From Sparassis latifolia (taxonomy: Eukaryota > Basidiomycota > Agaricomycetes > Polyporales > Sparassidaceae): DNA of 64,000 bases. Shown here in pieces: positions 60,027 through 64,000 of this stretch; position 1 is the stretch's first letter, and every line of letters begins with the position of its first letter. The notes beneath the pieces are model-generated. The model saw only the letters and a list, made by a program, of their open reading frames with translations, was not told the origin of the DNA and did not search any database. The translations under genes were made by a program, and so were the position numbers. The stretch covers positions 1 through 64,000 of the forward strand of contig JAENRS010000019.1 in NCBI GenBank assembly GCA_018466975.1, given 5' to 3'.

Positions 60027-61833
60027 AGGTGTGCAGGACCCTTCAACAAACATGCACCCGTGCAGTGTGAGGACACCTGGATGAAGCAGCATACAGAATG
60101 CGTCGATGAGCACAAACCCTCGAGTCAACAAGGAACCTACTCCGCTGGCACGAGCATGGCTCGGAGTGTTGTCTGACCACTCACTCCATGCATGCCAGCG
60201 AGGGCCGTGTAGAACGTGAGCCACGTGTGCCAACAACTCGACGCATCTTCAGATCGTCCACTCCACGCGTGGCAGTGAACGCAACTGCGAGGATCCGGAA
60301 GTTGAGAATGCACCTGTCCCCGACATGGCACGCCATCATCACAGTCCTTGTCTGGTGTGCGCTGACACGGTCGACACTGCCATGTTACCTCGTCCGGTGA
60401 GTTCTTCTGTTATCGCCTGGCAGGGTTGAACTCCCGCATGCTCATCTTCGACGAGGGCCGTGGCCGCTGCATCTTGCTCTACCGCAGAGACATAGTTATC
60501 ATAATCACACATACTATGTGCAGGTGTATAGTAACCTGTGAGACTATGTACTACCTGCCTGACCTGTCTATACTATTTCGACTACCCGTACCCGCCATGT
60601 ACCTCTACAATGCACAGGTTTAGAAACCCATCAATATAGTCCAGGTCAGTGTTGATGACTACACGGGTAGACCTGTGTCCCTGCTTACTCATAGTGTGCA
60701 CCTGAATCCTTGACTGATACACATGGTGTCCTCATGTACTGGAGCCATATGGATGATTCTCATGGTGAGTCATTACTGACATCATCATGCTTACGATCTC
60801 GGGCCGGGTCTTACAACCCTATGCCCTTGTACTGATAACGACGGACCTATTATAGCACTTACATTACTATAGCTACACGTATATAGGCAGTCATGTATTC
60901 GATAGGTTTCTTAATCTGAACCTACCCATTCTTAGACCATATATGCCTTGCGCTTTGCGGATAATGACTGAGGCTTGTGCCGGTCCCCAACAGGGCCGGT
61001 TGGCACTGACGACTTCAGTCCCCTAAAGTCTGACATTGGGCGGGTCACCCCTTGGGTTCCCCGTAACACTTGTGTTCTGTCTTCTGATATGATGCCTACA
61101 ACCAGTGCTGGGCTTAATGGGTTTTCTTATACAAGGCCTACAACTGGTGCAGGGCTTTCCGAGTCTTTGTTGTCTTCCTAATCTGGGTGCCTACAACTGT
61201 GTGCAGGGCTTACCGAGTCTTCTGTCTTTCTAATCTGGGTGCCTACAACTGTGTGCAGAGCTTACCGAGTCTTTATTGTCTTTCTATCCGGGTGCCTACA
61301 ACCATGTGCAGGGCTTATCGAGTACGTGTGTCCTATACAATGTGCCTGGCCGATAACTTTCCTATGTGCTTTCCGAGAACAGTTTAAGTATCTAGCAACC
61401 ATGTGCTAGACTACTCGAAAAAAACTGAACTAGAGTGCAGTAGTTGTGTTCGGAACAACTCATTGTCTGCAGCTGAACTGACTGCATCGGGATCCTTTTG
61501 ATTATGAGTAACAAGTTACAGGGAGGAGTGGAACGAAATCCTATTTTTTTAGTTTATACACTTGTAGGGTAAGCTACAAGTGGAGGGAGAACTCTTCACT
61601 TATAGGGGTTATAAGTGGGGAGAGAAGACTGTCGGTCAATGCGCCTCAGGGGTCCTTTTATACCCCTCGGGTGTCACCCATTGTGACCATTACATAGTAG
61701 TTTACATGGCAAATTGGCCAATAGCAAAATAAGAGCATCACATTGAAGGGATGCATAGTGCACTGAGGTAGAAATCACATCCACGAAGCTGTCTCACATT
61801 TCGGAGATACCACAGGGTGCTACACAACATACT
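60027..61833. other. Intergenic, no convincing gene; minisatellite at 61092-61325
   Basis: The minus ORFs at 60009-60331 include a cysteine-bearing stretch (RSCVHCHAWSGRSED) without a recognised family. 60440-60720 has several short inverted repeats around ACCTGT/ACAGGT. 61540-61690 contains paired CTTATAGGGGTTATAAG-like segments. Confidence 0.4.
61092..61325 (+). repeat. Minisatellite, five units of about 50 bp
   Basis: Units begin GCCTACAACTGTGTGCAG and continue GGCTTACCGAGTCTT, spaced 44-54 bp. Confidence 0.85.
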
Positions 61834-62334
61834 CTAGTCTGACACCAATTGGAAGCTGATTATCGGAGGAGGGAATGCTACAAGCCTGAATGCTACTTCC
61901 AACCCCTCAACTATGATCCGCAACCGTCTCAAAGTACCATCCGCCAGCTTATGTCTACCAGTGATTCCACGCATGACATTGTACAGTTCACGGGCCGTGT
62001 TGCACAATGTCTCAACCTGAAGGCGTAAGGTTCCTGATGGCAATAAAAAGCTGAGGAACGCGATTCCAGGAAAATAGGGACAGGACGACCGTGCACCAAT
62101 GTCAGGGAGACCATCCAGTGGGTGGCCCAAACCAAAGTCCTCATGGACAGCGGGGTCGTCATACAGAATGCACGCAGTCAAACCACGAGGAATACCCGCA
62201 GAAAGGTGGTCCACAATTTGAGGTATTATCCAATGACCGCCTTCTATAGTGCGAGCTGTCGCAAGGTGTATTTCCACTTGGGCAAGGACAGGGATATTGC
62301 ATGGAAGGGGTAGGATGATCCCCACGCTGGCCAC
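61834..62334 (-). CDS. Unrecognised ORF, possible gene fragment
   Basis: 166 codons, MASVGIILPLPCNIPVLAQV to IISFQLVSD, no low-complexity sequence. A further open stretch upstream (62655-62443, LCKYILAEALLHIEIFTE) could be an earlier exon. No family recognised; it may equally be chance. Confidence 0.35.
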   Translation of the reverse strand: MASVGIILPLPCNIPVLAQVEIHLATARTIEGGHWIIPQIVDHLSAGIPRGLTACILYDDPAVHEDFGLGHPLDGLPDIGARSSCPYFPGIAFLSFLLPSGTLRLQVETLCNTARELYNVMRGITGRHKLADGTLRRLRIIVEGLEVAFRLVAFPPPIISFQLVSD

Positions 62335-63647
62335 CTCAGACTGGGCTTAGACCATTGAGACCTGAGGGGATGTGTGAGGGTCAGACAACGAAGAAACATA
62401 TACTCGCAGGAGTCTCACCAGCAGGACGTGCATCCGGACTGCCTATGCTTTCCACAGAATTGGGTTGAAGGACTCGGTAAAGATCTCAATGTGAAGAAGA
62501 GCTTCCGCGAGGATGTATTTGCAAAGGATGATGCTGGCGTCCGTGGATGGGAGATTGAGTTTAGGATGAGAGATATACCTCCGAGGCGGGCAGGTGTTTA
62601 TTAGGTGCTTAGGTGAGCCCGGTGATGGATGACCCCTCAGATTGAGTAGGAGCATGAGCGGACGGGATTGCGAGATATGGCATGATGGGCAGTGATTGCG
62701 AGATATGGCATGATGGGCAGTGATTCAGCGGAGTGATTGTTAAGCAGATGTGGGCAGTATCAGGAGGGCAGGAAAGGTCAGGACCAGTTTAAGTATGATG
62801 GCAGGGGAAGAGATCGGGGTAGAACCCACCATCCCGGAAGGTACGCTTGCGAAAGCCTCATTCACATTCCCATTCCATCCAGTTCATGTGTCTTTGGGCA
62901 GTCTTGTGTTTGTGCATTTTCTGGGCAGTCTTGAATTTCTGTGTTTCAGCATTCTCCTTAGAGCAGTGCAATTTTACTCTGATGCATTTCCAGCGATTAT
63001 TGTGACTACAAAGATTTTCCTAGCTACGCTTTTGGGCTACCCACCTCATACCTCTGGAATAGACTCTTCTCCTTCAATGCATCTCAGACCCCACGCGGAC
63101 TTGATTCCGCTTGTAGTCCACCTTTCCGGCTTGCGACAGAACAACAATCTCATCAACGTGATCAAAGTAGAAAGTAGAAAGGAAAAATGTCTTGGGACCT
63201 TTGTGTCCAATAGCATAAAGTGAGCAGGGAGAAACAGGGCAGATAAAATTCTTGGGACCTCCATGTCCAATGGCATAAAGCGAGCAGGAAGAAGTAGGGA
63301 AAAAGCACTTTCCGAGTTTTTCCCATCTAATAGCATAATGTGAGCATCAGGTGACATGCTTGGCTAACGATCCCGGGTTCGATCCTGGTCATGTGATTTC
63401 TTCATCGAGCGCTACACCAGTGATTACGTGTTCACAAGCCAGACACTTTTGGTGTGTGACAACACCTAGACCAGGTTCCAGAGGTCAGGTGACCATGAAG
63501 CCATGGTCACATGATACATAAAGGTCTAGCCTCCTGTCAAGGCCTCAACATTGCAGTTGTGGGCTGCGAGAATGTCCTAACATGGACCAAAGTCCATTCA
63601 TCCATTCACATAATCTATGCTCGGGATCGTTGTAACACCAGCTATCC
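62335..63647. other. Intergenic; short tandem repeats at 62667-62723 and 63181-63350
   Basis: A 29-bp unit (GCGAGATATGGCATGATGGG) occurs twice at 62667-62723. Three 60-bp units with TAGCATAAAGTGAGCA-like cores lie at 63181-63350. An RNA polymerase III B-box-like GGGTTCGATCC occurs at 63374-63384 without a foldable tRNA around it. No gene seen. Confidence 0.4.
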
Positions 63648-63896
63648 TGTTAGAAATTGCACCTTAGTTCCCAAATAGGAAGGTAGTGATGGCGGGTCAA
63701 GATGCGTCAGGGCGCGTGATTATGCGTTCTAAAATAGATTTCTGTATATATACAGTTCTAGACACTCCACTTTATATAAGCAAATTTCCTTCTTTATCTT
63801 TCTTTGTAATCATGCCCTCAGCTTGTCTGTCCTAAGGCAAAAATTCTGGCGACTCCAGAATTTTATGGGCGCTACTATAGACGCTACTTTCCAACA
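63648..63896 (-). repeat. 3' LTR of a Ty1/Copia element
   Basis: 249 bp. On the minus strand it starts TGTTGGAAAGTAGCG and ends TTTCTAACA, with TG...CA termini, and is preceded by a polypurine tract, GGCTTGAGAGGTAG (63910-63897). The other LTR is outside the window. Confidence 0.8.
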
Positions 63897-64000
63897 CTAC
63901 CTCTCAAGCCAATGGGCATTCTGAGTTTCTTTGTAAGTTTCTTGTGCCTCAGCTTAGGGAGCGACTTTGTTAGGATATCCACTATCATATCCTCTGTAAG
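63884..64000 (-). CDS. pol: C-terminal end of Ty1/Copia Pol
   Basis: Minus frame from the window edge reads LTEDMIVDILTKSLPKLRHK and ends MPIGLRGSVGK at a TAG inside the LTR. DxLTKxLP is the conserved C-terminal motif of Copia RNase H. The rest lies beyond 64000. Confidence 0.85.
   Translation of the reverse strand, partial: LTEDMIVDILTKSLPKLRHKKLTKKLRMPIGLRGSVGK

Noticed and set aside
63355..63400. tRNA or tRNA-derived SINE suggested by GGGTTCGATCC
   Set aside because: The T-arm-like piece has no matching acceptor stem, anticodon arm or A box upstream. It may be a decayed relic but cannot be called.

Overview
This is a gene-poor, transposon-rich stretch of a filamentous fungal genome, almost certainly a basidiomycete (Agaricomycetes). 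The grounds are short spliceosomal introns of about 45-60 nt, KDZ-family transposases with both CxC1-like and CxC2-like cysteine clusters, a fungal TET/JBP-type dioxygenase, a chromodomain Ty3/Gypsy element, a BED-finger hAT element and several basidiomycete-type orphan genes. No rRNA gene, complete tRNA gene or CRISPR array was found. Family assignments come from reading motifs; no database search was run.

Layout. 1-6030 (minus): a decayed KDZ transposase of the CxC1 type, followed by a companion gene with an RNase H1 N-terminal (viroplasmin-like) start; both carry nonsense codons. 6031-7682: no gene seen. 7683-25368: one old Ty3/Gypsy copy on the minus strand, interrupted twice. A younger copy of the same family (8561-16520, plus strand, TSD CTTCT) sits in its protease region. 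A 6.4 kb hAT element (18265-24641, TSD GATGTATC) sits in its leader and carries a captured protein kinase gene. 25370-25795: fragment of an extended SDR reductase gene next to the old LTR. 27913-30263: Spt5-like (KOW) pseudogene. 30473-37436: two 1.34 kb inverted-repeat arms enclosing small coiled-coil and SAP-like genes. 37662-39332: WD40 gene with a C-terminal membrane segment. 39526-40258: partial gene ending at the next element.

40259-60026: a 19.8 kb element with terminal inverted repeats and inward-facing subterminal minisatellite arrays. It holds a CxC2-KDZ transposase (several frameshifts), a TET/JBP dioxygenase whose catalytic frame is open, an HMG-like gene, a Cys-cluster/coiled-coil gene and a Pro/Ser-rich gene. 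The pentamer CGCCA/TGGCG is strikingly dense throughout it. 60027-64000: mostly non-coding, with two minisatellites, one possible gene, and the 3' end of a Ty1/Copia element running off the right edge.

Main points for follow-up: the bounded KDZ-TET element and its motif density; the young Gypsy element, which has a conserved -1 frameshift signal, two small overlapping membrane-protein ORFs and a third ORF with an intact zinc knuckle while Gag's own knuckle is degenerate; the hAT element with a captured kinase gene; and nonsense mutations in old copies that mostly look like CGA-to-TGA changes.
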